A stretch of DNA of 64,000 bases, from NCBI RefSeq assembly GCF_016545825.1, contig NC_052619.1, positions 67,404,115-67,468,114 of the forward strand, given 5' to 3'. The first letter of the stretch is position 1, and every line of letters begins with the position of its first letter. The position numbers were made by a program, and so were the translations under genes. The stretch is from Eucalyptus grandis. Taxonomy: Eukaryota > Streptophyta > Magnoliopsida > Myrtales > Myrtaceae. Positions 11,177-22,766 of the stretch are shown here, in pieces. The notes under the pieces are model-generated. The model was not told where the DNA came from and made no database searches. It worked only from the letters and a program-made list of their open reading frames with translations.

Positions 11177-12535
11177 ATGACAATCGAATTCAAGGTCGAG
11201 GTCGTCGCCGAAGACACCATTAGGCCGTCGTCTCCAACACCATACCAGCTGAAGAATTTCAAGTTCTCTGTCTTCGATCAACTCAGTCCCATCCTCTACA
11301 CCTCCGTCCTCTTCTTCTACATCTCGAGCACAAGCACTTCGTCTCCCCACCAGTTGAGTCGTCTCAAGTCGTCGCTATCGAAAGTGCTCTCTCGCTTCTA
11401 CCCCCTCGCCGGGAGCATCAGGGACAACCTCTACATCGACTGCGACGATAGTGGTGCCGAGTTCATCGAAGCCAAAATATACTGCCCACTCTCCCACATC
11501 CTCGACCGGCCCTGCCCTGCCCTGCCTTGCTGCTCAAGCTCCTCCCCATCGACATTGAGTCGCCAGAGGCCTCCACTGGACGCCTTTTGCTCGTCCAGGC
11601 CAATACCTTTGGCTGTGACGGCCTTGCCGTTGGGGTCTGCATCTCCCACAAGATTGCTGACACCTCCACTCTAAGCACCTTCATCAAGGGGTGGTCCACC
11701 GCTGCCCTCCTTGGTGAAGTCAACGCTGGTATTGAAATCCCGCCGCTCGACATGGCGTCGGCGCAGTTCCCACCACTGGCAGAATTGGCTGCCACCTAAC
11801 ACATGGTCGTGCTCGCGAAAGAGAGGTGCACGACAAGGAGGTATGTGCTCAATCCCACTGAGATCACACCGCTTGCTCCCAGTGAGGCCGTGCCGGAGCC
11901 GACCCGGGTGGATGCTGTGTTGGCCCCGTGTGGAGGTGTGTGGCCCGCGCTTCAAAAAAGAACGATCCCGGGCGGCGATCACTGCTTTCCCAAGCAGTAA
12001 ACCTCCGGGTGCGGCTCCCAGAGCCGCTCCTGGAGATCATGGTGGGTAACTTGGTCGGGGTCTTCAAGGTGGAGATCGCCCCCTGGGCAGAGGAGAGCAA
12101 AATGGAGCTGAAGAAGTTGGTGAGCCACATGAGGGAGGCGAAAAGGAGTACTCCGAGAACTTCACGCCGAGGCTGAGCGGTGGCGGAGTGAGCTGCATGA
12201 GGATAGTCGAGGCTGCTACCAAGTATAGCATGCTGACCAACAGCGGAGCGGTCGACTTCTTGAGCTGCAGCAGCTGGTGCAGTTTCGGGCTCTATGAGGC
12301 CGCAGACTTCGGGTGGGGGAGGCCCGCATGGGTCAGCTTCGCGGGCGTGGAGTACAAGAACGTCATTGTCCCGGTGGACGCGAGGGACGGGGACACGCTC
12401 GAGGTCTGGATGACGCTGAGCCAAGCCGACATGGATGCGCTCGACGCTGATGAGGAGCTGCTCCGGTTCGCTTGCGTGAACCCCAGCGTCTCCGGCTCGT
12501 CCACTCCGCGAGAATTTATTGCTCTGGGCGTGTAA
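11177..12535 (+). pseudogene. BAHD acyltransferase, copy 1 (pseudogene)
   Basis: Homologous along its whole length to the intact copies at 39263 and 55104. BAHD enzymes move an acyl group from acyl-CoA to an alcohol or amine acceptor in the cytosol. The start ATG at 11177 aligns with the starts of the intact copies; an open frame reaching back to 11057 is only the CT/TA repeat. Four disabling lesions are visible: a 5-bp tandem duplication (CTGCC) near 11517-11526, which shifts the frame; a TCA-to-TAA stop at about 11798; a 1-bp deletion near 11925; and another 1-bp deletion near 12145. The HKIAD and DFGWG motifs survive in their separate frames. No full-length protein can be made. Confidence 0.93.
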
Positions 12536-15500
12536 AAACTGGAGAAAATATCACATGGACTTGTCCGATATTGACAGGGCATGACGAGATAGATTCCGCG
12601 ATTAAGAAGGATGCGAACTAGAAAATAACAAATCTGGTGAATAAAATCGACACAAACTCGAGCGAGCTTACTTTGATTTTGTTTTTGGTGGGGACGCATG
12701 GTTCATAGATATCAAAGAGTAATTCACTCATGAATATAGTTTATTCCTTCGGTTGTCTTGTGCGTATGCACGAGAGAACTATTTTATTTGCAGTTACCAT
12801 TTACAAATGTATAGAGGTTTTCTCTCTCTCTCAAAATGAATGCATTAAATATGTAAGGTTGGCCTCAAACAGCCACTGCAACAGATGTGACGACCACCAC
12901 CCACCACACTGGTGGTTGCCGGCTACAGTCGCCACTTTTGACAATCGGCCCGCCGACAACGGTGATCGTCGTTACACTGGAAGTTTGGAAACAATCACCC
13001 TACAGATCTAGGGCTTTTTTTGTTTTTTTCAATATAAGTTTTTACCTTTTGTATCCATGAATAATTTGTTTCATAAAAAAATGACTTCATACCCAACAAC
13101 TTATCGAACAATGGAGTTCTTTATATTAACATTATTGTGTAGAGGGGGATCCCTATAATAATGCACTTACCATGGAGAGGTGAGTATGGTTTTAAGATAG
13201 AACCAAGAATCAAAAAACTAAACCAATGAAAACCTATTCAGTTCTAGGTTTCAAGATTCTGCTGATTAGATTTCGGATTCCAGAAATCGGGGATCTATTT
13301 CAACCGTTGGTTTCAAGTTCTAAGTGGACAAAACTTAGAACCCGAAATAAGTTTTAGTATTTTTCTTGATCTCTATCTTCGTGTGATCCTGCAGTATTTT
13401 ATGGCGTTTGATGATAAATGTATAATATGGAATCACTAGTTTGAACTTCCATTTTATAGCTGAGACTTTTACTTTGTTAATATTTAATATTTTTCGTGTG
13501 TTTAAATATAAGTTATGGTTAGCAACGAGTGGTGGTCATTAAAGATGATGATTTATTGTAATCGTTCAATTAATAATATATGTGGACATTAAAACTTGTG
13601 AAATGGTAGGTTTCAAGTTTCAGAATATGCAGAGTATGTCTAGGTTCCAAAATATAAGGAACTTATTCCACGAGTAGGATCCATCTCTAAGTTCTAGGGG
13701 GAACTTGTACGGAACTTAGAACCATTCACTCCTATTATCATGTGCACTTCACTTGGTGAATTAGCACGCTTATCTCTTTTACCAAAACAATGAAGTTTTC
13801 TGGTAGATTTCCCTTCAAAAAGATGTGCGAGATACACTACCAAACTTTATAATCTTGACTTGCGGTACCAAGCCCACTTTAGTTCATACCAATGGCGATC
13901 GTGACAAATGCATATTTACATGGACTTTGACATGATGAAGCCAAAAGGGGGAAAATAAAGAGAGCAATTCACCCAAGTCTCGGCTCCTTCAGGAACCAAA
14001 ACAGGTGTGAAGTCTCAACTCAAATCTCATTCCATAGTTCGGTCATGTCGCTACGCGGGCTGATAAGAAATCTATCTAGATGTTCACATTTTTGGTCAAC
14101 CGTCTTGGACCATAACTACTGCCCCCGAGGTCAGAGCTATGGGAAGAGCTAGATTTCAAAAGCTTAGACATTTGGGATGGGCCAACCTATCGCGGCCGGG
14201 CGCATCGAAATTTAGGCGGACGATGGACCTCTCCACCATACCTACCACTTCGATTGTATTGTGACTAAAGGTTAAGCTTGCAAGACGTTGAACAGCGCTA
14301 TGACATAGGGTTTTTAGCGGATCTCACGCACGTTTCGGTCCTCCATCTCGTGGTTTAAGACTTTTGAACTAGACTGTTGGACAATCAAAGCTCTAATCCA
14401 ATTCCTTTTCTTGGCTGTAACGTGGCGTTATTTGACCCTATTCTTCAATCCTTCTATTATAATGTCCGTCGGTTGCCATCCTTCTTCGTCATGATACTCA
14501 GGTTGAGCTTCAAGTAACTGATGATCAAATTTGAGCTCATGACATAGTGATTGATTTAGATTCTCAGTTACAATTTTCTAAAATTTACTGTTAGTTTTGA
14601 TTGTGCTACATCGGGAGTTTGCTTCGAAACTTGATCACCACTGTTACACAATCAGATCGTCCCAGTTCTGGAGCTCTATAATTGTAAAAGATGTGCAACG
14701 ATCTTGCTGTCAATAGATGAGAACACGAATTTGGCTTGCAGTTTCAGGAACTTGCTTTCTCCATTCACATCATGTGTCAGTTGGGTTCACTCTCCCATGG
14801 AGGAAGTCCAACGAATTGCAAGTCTTAAAGGACTTGAGCCTATATAATAAATGATATGGAGAAATATGGTTTCTTACTATCTTTTATGTGATAGCTGCAA
14901 AGAACGTTAGTTAAGACGTGGTAAAAAGAGAGAAAGAGAAAGCAAAAAATCTGAGGTCTAGGGAAGAATCTGATTTACATCAAGCTGGCATTGAAGGTCG
15001 ATTTGTGGGCCGATTAAGCTAAAATTTTGTCAGTGTGTTCATGGCACACTTTTCTCGAATTTGAACGGTTTGATTTTGGTTTGAAGTTCCATACACCAGG
15101 CTTTTGATGGGTTGATCAAAACTTGCATTTTTATTCAGATTTATCCTTGATTTCTCGTGAAATTTATGCGTATTACCAAGAATGATTATTGTGGGGTCTT
15201 TGCTACATAGTAGCTCTAGTATCTACTAGAGAAGAATTTTGTTCATCCGATTTTGTTGATAATGAAGATATTTTGGTAGACTTTGGTCCCGTGATTTTTG
15301 ATCTCCTCACACCAAGGAGGTTTTCCATGTAAAGAATTGCTTTGTGTTTGCATGTTGGGTGGTCTTAGGTCTCTCTCACTTGAAAGCTAGTTCAAAAGAT
15401 GAGACTTTCTCTTATTAGTTCTTTTCACAATCGATATGGGACAACCTCAATAGCATGATCCTTCACAAAAATTGATGCTTATAGCTTGGAAATCTCTTTG

Positions 15501-15958
15501 CTAAATTAAAAATTGTTTCCTTAGATATCTCTAGCACAGTCCTCCTAGTCCTAGTACAGCTGCCCTAAGGAACTAAGAAATTTAGATCACTCGAAAGAAA
15601 AATGTCCAATAAATTTGTGCAAATTGAAAATGCAAATTGAGAGAAAGCCATTCATCAAGTAAGTTTACTTCTATAAATTTCTTTTAAAATAAGCAAGTTG
15701 ATTCCACTTCAAACAAATATAACCCGAAAGACTTGGTGGTCATCTGTCTTTGTGTTTGGCATTTTTATTTTTGGGTGGACCAGTCTTGCTTTAGGCAGTT
15801 CTACGAGTAGCTTCTTGATTATCTAATTTTGATGATAAACAAAAAGTCAATGTCCGTCACATTTTCCTACATGCCTTATCTCTCAAAGTGTATCATACAC
15901 TTGATAGGATTAGATATGTCCACATTATTATATGGAGAATTTTTTTTATCCCACTTTA
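12536..15958. other. Non-coding 3' part of duplication unit 1
   Basis: No gene recognised. The sequence matches the downstream region of BAHD copy 2 (40600-42440), for example GGGGATCCCTATAATAATGC at 13147 versus 41353, with an extra segment near 13170-13740 that unit 2 lacks. That extra segment contains repeated variants of GGTTTCAAGTTCTA. It ends at the Copia-1 insertion point. Confidence 0.7.
12640..12645 (+). promoter_or_regulatory. Poly(A) signal AATAAA downstream of BAHD copy 1
   Basis: AATAAA in the context CTGGTGAATAAAAT, about 105 bp after the stop. The same context follows copies 2 (40723) and 3 (56567). Confidence 0.55.
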
Positions 15959-16739
15959 TGTTAGTAGTATGCCCTAAATTAACTTATTAATAATAAAAAA
16001 AAAGGTAAAGCTTCATGCATGTGCACGAAGCGTAATGGTCAGCGGTTGCTGACCATTATGCACGAAGCATGGATGGTCAGCAACCGCTGACCATCATGCC
16101 AAGATCGTGCATGAGCAACCGCTCATGCACGATCGTCCGCTATGGACGATCAGCAACGGTTGCTGATCGTCCATCGATCAGCAACCGTTGCTAGTCATTT
16201 TTATTATAAAAATGAACGAGGGACGAGAGTTAAAGAGGCTGTTAAAAAAAAACAGAGAAAAGAGTCAGTGTGGTTTTGGTTTTGTTCGAGAGAAACACAA
16301 GCGAGAAATCAGTGATGCTTTGCTGAAAATAGAAAGCAAAGTGTGTGCGTGTTCTTTTGTCTTTGAGGCGCTAGAAAGAAGAGCGTTATCTCGTTCGGGC
16401 TGTGACTATTATACATCAAGAATACGACGGATTCTTTCCACGTGATTGCTAGCACGATGAAGTGGTGGATATCCGAAAGTTCTCTTTTCGTTCGACATTC
16501 GTTGTTGGTGTGTCTGAACTAGAGGTCCGACGCTTGTGGGACTCGTACTGTAGAACATCCGAACCGACTTGTTTCAAAGCGCGCTTCGAGAGGTATTTCG
16601 TTTAACTCCCTTTTATGTTTAGATCTTTGATTAAAACGCACGAACAACGCCTAAGGAAAATCATGTGTAATATTTATCTTTGTTTCCGCTGCGTTTATTT
16701 TGTTGATTTTTCTTATACATGATTCATGAAAACCCAACA
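15959..16739 (+). repeat. Copia-1 5' LTR
   Basis: 781 bp, starting TGTTAGTAGTATGCCC and ending AAAACCCAACA. Outside the hairpin cluster it differs from the 3' LTR by about six substitutions in some 565 bp, plus a poly(A) length change and a small indel, counted by eye. The hairpin cluster differs much more. Confidence 0.95.
16033..16190. repeat. Cluster of perfect hairpins in the Copia-1 5' LTR
   Basis: Four successive inverted repeats: TAATGGTCAGC/GCTGACCATTA (16033-16058, loop GGTT); GATGGTCAGC/GCTGACCATC (16072-16095, loop AACC, extended by GCAT/ATGC); GATCGTGCATGAGC/GCTCATGCACGATC (16103-16134, loop AACC); and a 16-bp arm pair at 16042+100 to 16174 (16142-16157 with 16159-16174, single-base loop). 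A fifth, imperfect one follows. The counterpart in the 3' LTR lies at about 33640-33800 and has a different arrangement. Confidence 0.9.
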
Positions 16740-16740
16740 G

Positions 16741-16752
16741 TGGTATCAGAGC
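16741..16752 (+). promoter_or_regulatory. Copia-1 primer binding site (initiator tRNA-Met)
   Basis: TGGTATCAGAGC, one base after the 5' LTR, is the standard complement to the 3' end of plant initiator tRNA-Met used by Copia elements to prime minus-strand synthesis. Confidence 0.93.
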
Positions 16753-18116
16753 CAACCTTAGGCGTTTTCGTGCGTTTAATTGATTTATAGTTCAAATATA
16801 TTTTTGCATTCTAATGGCCAATTTACTTTTGTTAAGAGAATTGGTTCTCTTGCTCTTATGTGGCCTATAGAAGTTGATTGATTTATGTGATAAATTTAAT
16901 CAACAAAGCAAAAATTAGAACAAAATCAATTTTGAATCAAAAATCCGTAACTTGTTATACTTGATGTTTATATTTTGCAAATGATATGTAGAATTTTATG
17001 CATGCCTTCCAGAGCTTTAAATTTTGAATTTATGGCTCGTAAGGAAGGGTGGTGATCATGGAAAAATCCCTAATTGTTGTGATTGTTGTATGTATGAATG
17101 TATGATGATTACATGTATTCTTTTTGGGGATGTAATTTTTAAATGGAGGCTGCGTCCTTCCTTTTATTTTACTTTAATTTTTCTTGATATGTAATTTTAG
17201 TATAGTTTAGTATTTCAATTGTTGATGTAAATACTACAAGAGAGGAGGAGCCATTGGAGGAGCCATTAAACCGGTGAGCTCTTTGGGCCCGGTCTTTGAA
17301 GAGTTCAAAGATTGAAGAAAAAGTGAAGAGCAGATCCATATAATTAAAACATTAAAATGGCTAAATGGGTCTCTTTGGCTCGAGACCCATTGAACCATAA
17401 TTCCATGATCACCACATAGGATATATATTATGTGATATCTATTTATTTATTGTGTTTATAATATCGTGCATGTTAAACCGGTTAATGTGCAAAGTGAGAC
17501 CATTAATAACGACCCAAATCTCCTTACAAAGAATATTAAGTCGAAACGGGTTTCAGACTCGTGACCTTCCATCATCGTGGTTTGATCCAATATTATAGTG
17601 GTTAACTAACCGGTTATGGATACATAGAGGTTAATTACCATTTATAATATTGGACCACTCCATTATGCATATGATGCTGTGGGGTTGGAGCCCAATGATT
17701 TCTAATAACTGTCAGGTGAGGGAATCATTTGTGTATTCAATACTTGCATGAGACGATGGGCTAGACTTAACTATGATCATGATGCCAATAACTGTTAGGT
17801 GAGACTTTCATGGTCTAGAGGCCAAAGTTATGATTGGGATTCGCATATGATGCGTTGAACAAGCTGGTTCACTCACTAAGTTCATAGGACACCAATAACT
17901 GTTAGGTGAGGTGGACTTTGGACTAGTGAGACTCAATCCCCACTAGTAATCTTTACCCAACAAAGATTACCGCTTCCCATCTTAAGGAGTATGTGATTCG
18001 AATATAAATTTAGTGGGAGGATCTATTTCATTTAAAGGCCAAAATGAAATAGTTACTTTGAAAGATACAACGGCTAACAATTTATTTTCTGCAACAGATA
18101 TATTATTACTCTGAAA
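16753..18116 (+). other. Copia-1 untranslated leader
   Basis: About 1.36 kb between the primer site and the gag ATG, with no open frame of note. It contains three copies of AATAACTGTYAGGTGAG (17704-17720, 17787-17803, 17894-17910), each including an AGGTGAG splice-donor-like word. The first half is AT-rich and otherwise featureless. Confidence 0.75.
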
Positions 18117-19627
18117 ATGGTGACCACAAACCCACTCGCTTCTATACTTGACAAGAATTGTTTGACTGGACCCAATTTCACGACTAGGTGAGGAATTTGA
18201 GATTTGTTCTCAATTCAGAAAAATTGGGTATGTGCTTGATGAAAAGATGCCAACCTCCTTTCCCGAGGGTGGGACCCAAGAGGAGCGTGTCACTTATGAT
18301 AAGTGGCGTGATGATGACTTAAAAGTTAGGTCATATATGCTTGCTTCTATGAATAATGAATTACGAAGAAGTATGAATCTATGGAAGATGCTGCGTCGAT
18401 CATTTTGCACTTAAAGGAATACTTTGATGAGAATGGTCGAACCTCTAGATATGAGATATCTAAGGCATTGTATCGTATGAGGATGGCTGAAGAATCATCT
18501 GTTAATGATCATGTTTTGAAAATGATCTGGCACATTGAAGAATTGCCTAGGCTGAATCTCGTTATGGACAATGAGTTAGCTGTGGATTTGATCCTCCAAT
18601 CTTTACCCGATTCATTCTCTGGTTTTGTCCAAAACTTCCACATGCATAAAATGGAGAAAACTCTTGCTGAGTTACATAGCACGCTGGTAGTTTATGAGAA
18701 GGAAATGCATAACACGAGGCCAAATGTAGTGGCTATGGCTAAGGCTTCTTCTTCAAAGGGTAAGACCATTTTAAAGAAGAATAAATGGAAGAGGCCTGCC
18801 AAACCTGTTGTGCAACCAAAACCCATGATTGATAAAGGGAAATGTCATTACTGTGGTGTCAAAGGGCATTGGAGGAGGAACTATAAGAGTTACCTCGCAA
18901 GCTTGAAGGTCAAGCCCAAGAACCGACCTTATGAAGGTATGGTGTCTATGCTTATTGAAACTAATCATATGGTTAGTGCTGAATCCAGCTCATGGGTTCT
19001 AGATTTTGCTGCAACTTCACATATTTGTATGTCTTTGCAGAATCTGGAAACAAGCAGGATGCTAGGGCGAAATGAGATTGTCCTGACGTTTGCCAATGGA
19101 GCAAGAGTTGCTGCATTAGCTATAGGGACTTTTCATTTATGTTTGCCTTCTGGACATGTAATGGTTTTAAAGAACTGTTTGCATTATAAGAATGCTGTTA
19201 GGAACATCATCTCTATATCTCGTTTGGGTAAAGAGAATTATGAATTTTCTTTTGTTGATGATGTATGTTCTATTTATCATAATAGAATATGTGTTGGTTC
19301 TAGCTTATTAACCAACAATATTTATATCATTACAATACTCGGTAATGCGATTACCAATGTCAATAAGCAAAATAGAATTGATATAAATGTCATAACTAAT
19401 AAACGCCCTAGAGACGGTCCAAATAAAAAGTATGTTTGGCATCTCTGATTAAGTCATATTGGAGAAGATAGAATTAACAAGTTGAGTAATGATGGATACA
19501 TTGATCCTTCAAATTTTGAGTCATACTCGACTTATGAGGCATGTCTTCTAGGAAAAATGACCAAAGCGCCTTTTGTGGGACAAAGTGCGCGAGCTGTTGA
19601 CATATTATAATTAATACATACAGATGT
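18117..19627 (+). pseudogene. Copia-1 gag, protease and pre-integrase region (broken)
   Basis: Gag packages the element RNA. ATG 18117 opens a typical start (PLASILDKN), followed by a frameshift near 18185, another near 18390, and then a 355-residue open stretch (18381-19448). The latter has the gag UBN2-like region, a zinc knuckle at 18843-18884 whose last cysteine is tyrosine (CHYC-H-Y), and the protease region where the expected D-S/T-G active site reads DFAAT. A TGA at 19446 interrupts the GAG-pre-integrase domain (WHL-stop-LSHIGE). The reading continues to 19627, where the solo LTR interrupts it. Confidence 0.88.
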
Positions 19628-22600
19628 TGTGACATCCCGATTTTCCAATTCTGGTTTCAATTAAATAAGTGGGCATTTCATCTTCGCGTCTATAGCTTTC
19701 TTCTCTGAGCTGATCACTCACGAGATAACTAGTCTATCAGGTGAAGCCGTTAAGGAATCTAAACGCAATAGACTTGAGAATTCGACCAGGAACCGACTGC
19801 TCGATTGTACTAATCTGCAAGGGTCATTACGGCATAGACCGATTAGAGACCGGAGATAGGTCGATTCAACAGAACCATGTAATTTAGTGTGGGTGATTCC
19901 ACCTAATTGCATAATTCTTGTTGATCGGCACTAGACCGATTTCTCTGTCGTTTTGGTACCCTGTGTCCGTATTTGAAACCTTGAGATTTTTACGACAACC
20001 AAGAGTCGTCAATGTGTTGAAGATGCACTTTGTGGCTTGAGAATAATCAACCACAGGTCAATTGCACAGAAAATTCCTAAAAGCTACCCGGTAGATTAGG
20101 ACGCGCTAAAGTCGCGCCAGATTGAATTTAACCGTGAAATTGAACCCGATTACAGAAATTGGAAGTTCTGTCAAGTCACAATTCATTTTAGGAATGTCGA
20201 CTCATCCTTAGAAGATTTTTCTACAAACCGAGATTTTTGGCGGAAAAGCAAAGTAATGCCGTTTTTGTTCGGGATTGTCAGAGGGCCGTTTTTAATCGAA
20301 TCTTCGGGATGCAAGTTGGGAAATGTCATGAGAAGGCCGAGGACACATGGGTTGATTTAATTGAGCTTCAATTGGATGGAATTGAATGAGAATTGATTGA
20401 ATTTGATGTACAAATGTATGAAATTCGTATACCATGGGGGAGAGCTATTTTGCACCTATTGGCAAGGTTGTGGAGGAAGATTGAGGAGAGAGAGTGGATG
20501 ATGTCATGTGATGTCATGGTGGGGGCAAAGCAAATGAGGTTTAGACAAGTGTTGAGCTCTAGTGAGCCACCAAGGAGGCCCCCTCTTCAGCAGACCATCT
20601 TCTTCCTTTATTCATGGCTTTCTCCATGGTTGAGGCTTAGGAAAAGCTCAAGAGAACCAGAGGAAACCGAGCTCACCAGCCCCTCCATCGTCGCACGCCC
20701 GGAAGGCCATCGTCGGCCGTTTTCCTCTCTTGTTTTCCCCTCGTTCCAGTTTCTGCTCCAGCCGACCTTTCGCCAGAGATCCAAGTAAAAAGTTAACTTC
20801 CCGGTTGAATCAGTGAACGATCCACCCATCTCCGCGAAGACGACATCCAGACCGTTCCGGAGCACCTTGCCGCTCGCCGGAACGATTCTCCGGCCGTCCC
20901 GTACGGCCGCCCGAAGTCGCCGCTCGCCGGACCGTCTGGTTCCGCCCTGCTCCGCCTGTTCCGCGTTTTCTTGCTGTTTCGCCCCTTTCCGACCCTTCCT
21001 TTGCCCATCCCAACCTCCTACAAGATCCCCAAGACCCCCGGGAGCCATTGGTTGCCAACCACCCGCTTGCTGGAGCTCCGATCGGCCCGTTTTCGCTTTT
21101 GAAGTTGCTGGTTTCTTCTCTGCAGTTCAGTCCAGATCAGAAGCAGAAGACAGCAAGGTTTTGGAGACTTCGAGGCCCGTTTTCAGTGTCTTCCCGGCCT
21201 CCGTTGGTGTCGCCGCTTTGGGGTTTATCGACCGCCTTGGCATCGCCTTCGCCGTGGACTCGCCGGAATGTTAATCCGGTGAGTTTATCCTCTAATTCTT
21301 GCTTAGTGAGTTAATGACGCTTAAGGGGTGCTTAGATTAGTCTAATTAGGTTTATGTGATTAAATTAGATTATTTTAGTGTAAATTAGATTAGTTGTATG
21401 CTTAGTTTAATGGATGTTTAATTAGGGCTAATTGTATGTTTAAATTAGTGTAATCTAATTTAAGCCCTAATTGATTATTTTAAATTAAATAATTATTTCG
21501 AATTTTTAAATATTATTTTATTAAATTATATTATTATAATATAATATTTAATTATTTAATTTTCGGAATTAAATTTAATTATTTAATAATTTCGAAAATT
21601 ATGCTTAGGGATGGCCGGTCATTAGAATTTCGCCGATCGCAGCGGTGCGGTCGGTTTGTGTTAATTGTATGTTTAAATTGAGAAATTGAGTAATTGATGA
21701 TTATGGTGAATAATTCCAAAAGTGTGGAATTGTGTGAAATTCATGAAGTTGTGGTATTTAACTTGAAAATACCCGGTGTTAGCTTTTAGCACCATAATTG
21801 GTTTGTATGACCGGTTTGAATCGATTGAATTGATTGATTGATTGAATTGAGGTATGAGTTGGTTTATTATTGAATTATCAGCTTTGGCGAGCAATTGGTT
21901 TATATATGTATCACCTTGTGTGAGAATCATTGTTAGCTTGTGTGAGCACTCTATGTCAGCCCTTGTGAGAGCAATGATCATTTATCAACTTGTGAGAGCA
22001 ATGATCGTTTATCGCTTGTGAGAGCAACGATCCATATATCAGCTTGTGCGAGCTACCATCTATATCAGCTTGTGAGAGCATTGCATCCAATTCAGCTTGT
22101 GCGAGCCATAATTGTATTGATGGATGAATAGATGGTATGGTTTAATAGATGATATGAATTGATAGATGTGTGGATCGTATGATATCAATTGGATTGACTG
22201 AATTGATAGATCGATGGGTATGTCGGTAGTTTCAGCTTGTGCGAGCATTGTTGAATATGAATTGTACTGACGTGCAGGAAAGGGACTGAGGCGAGGTAAG
22301 CCCTCTATCCTATTTGTGTGGCTAGAGCGCCCTGAGGCGTATTTTCTTCCTAATTGAGTTTTAGATGGTAGGACTCGCGAGACGTAGTCTCATCCCGGTT
22401 GTGGGATAATATTTCAGGTCCCTAGATGACGGTCGTGGAGGACCGGAAGTCCCTGGAGTTCGGAAGGTGGAGGCTGAAGAATCGGTGAACGTGTCGACAA
22501 GTTGGTCATAGGACAGTTCCCTAGTTGTTGAGCCTGTCTATTTTGTAGACAATTCAGTGTTGTATATAAACCTATGTGTTTATAAGAAAGCTTGTTTGGT

Positions 22601-22766
22601 TGTGATTGATTGCCTGCTTTTCTATCCCAAGTTAGATGTTGTCAGGGGATTTGTTTCGCTTCCGCATGTGCAATAAAAATGAATGGGTCGGCGACGTGTC
22701 CTGGGAAGTCGCATTTGTATCGACCGGAGTGGGATGTTCGCGCGCTCGGAGGATCGGGGCGTGACA
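19628..22766 (+). mobile_element. Solo LTR of a Gypsy (Del/Tekay-type) element nested in Copia-1
   Basis: 3139 bp with TG...CA ends (TGTGACATCCCGATTTTCC ... GGATCGGGGCGTGACA), flanked by a perfect 5-bp duplication GATGT (19623-19627 and 22767-22771). Copia-1 integrase coding resumes right after. There is no internal coding region, so it is a solo LTR. The length and TGTGAC...GTGACA ends resemble Del/Tekay chromovirus LTRs. A related LTR in Copia-2 (51951-51962) is preceded by a Del-like polypurine context, which supports that assignment. It has a GC-rich block (20640-21270) and a minisatellite (21875-22245). Open frames in the GC block are not taken as genes. Confidence 0.88.
21875..22245 (+). 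repeat. Minisatellite inside the solo LTR
   Basis: About ten copies of a core AGCTTGTGNGAGC spaced roughly 25-45 bp apart (for example near 21935, 21960, 21985, 22013, 22040, 22068, 22097 and 22232). The related LTR in Copia-2 has a different minisatellite at the matching place (50270-50530). Confidence 0.75.

Larger units (their letters stand above)
3450..15958. repeat. Duplication unit 1 (contains BAHD copy 1)
   Basis: This stretch matches 34650-42440 in the same order. Landmarks: 3470-3660 (AGCATCACTTGC to the GGATCTAAGA word) with 34668-34890; 5170-5260 (GAACTACAGTTGACCTCCCG then a GA run) with 36480-36560; 7250-7320 with 38060-38130; the BAHD gene at 11177 with 39263; and 13110-15880 with 41310-42420. 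It is longer than unit 2 because it has gained several MITEs and a tandem repeat. It ends where Copia-1 is inserted. Similarity is clear by eye but patchy, so the duplication is not very recent. Confidence 0.82.

Noticed and set aside
11063..12699. Minus-strand open frames opposite BAHD copy 1 (and likewise opposite copies 2 and 3)
   Set aside because: They are shadows of the codon use of a GC-rich gene; the plus strand has the family motifs.
16033..16190. CRISPR-like or attenuator-like array because of regular hairpins
   Set aside because: Arms differ from hairpin to hairpin, there are no unique spacers, and the segment lies in a plant LTR.
17704..17910. Tandem satellite in the Copia-1 leader
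   Set aside because: Only a 17-base word is repeated; the sequence between copies is unrelated and spacing is uneven.
20393..21320. Several open frames of 70-155 codons on both strands
   Set aside because: They lie in the GC-rich block of a solo LTR with TG...CA ends and target duplication, are low in complexity, and are not conserved in the related LTR at 49300-51426.
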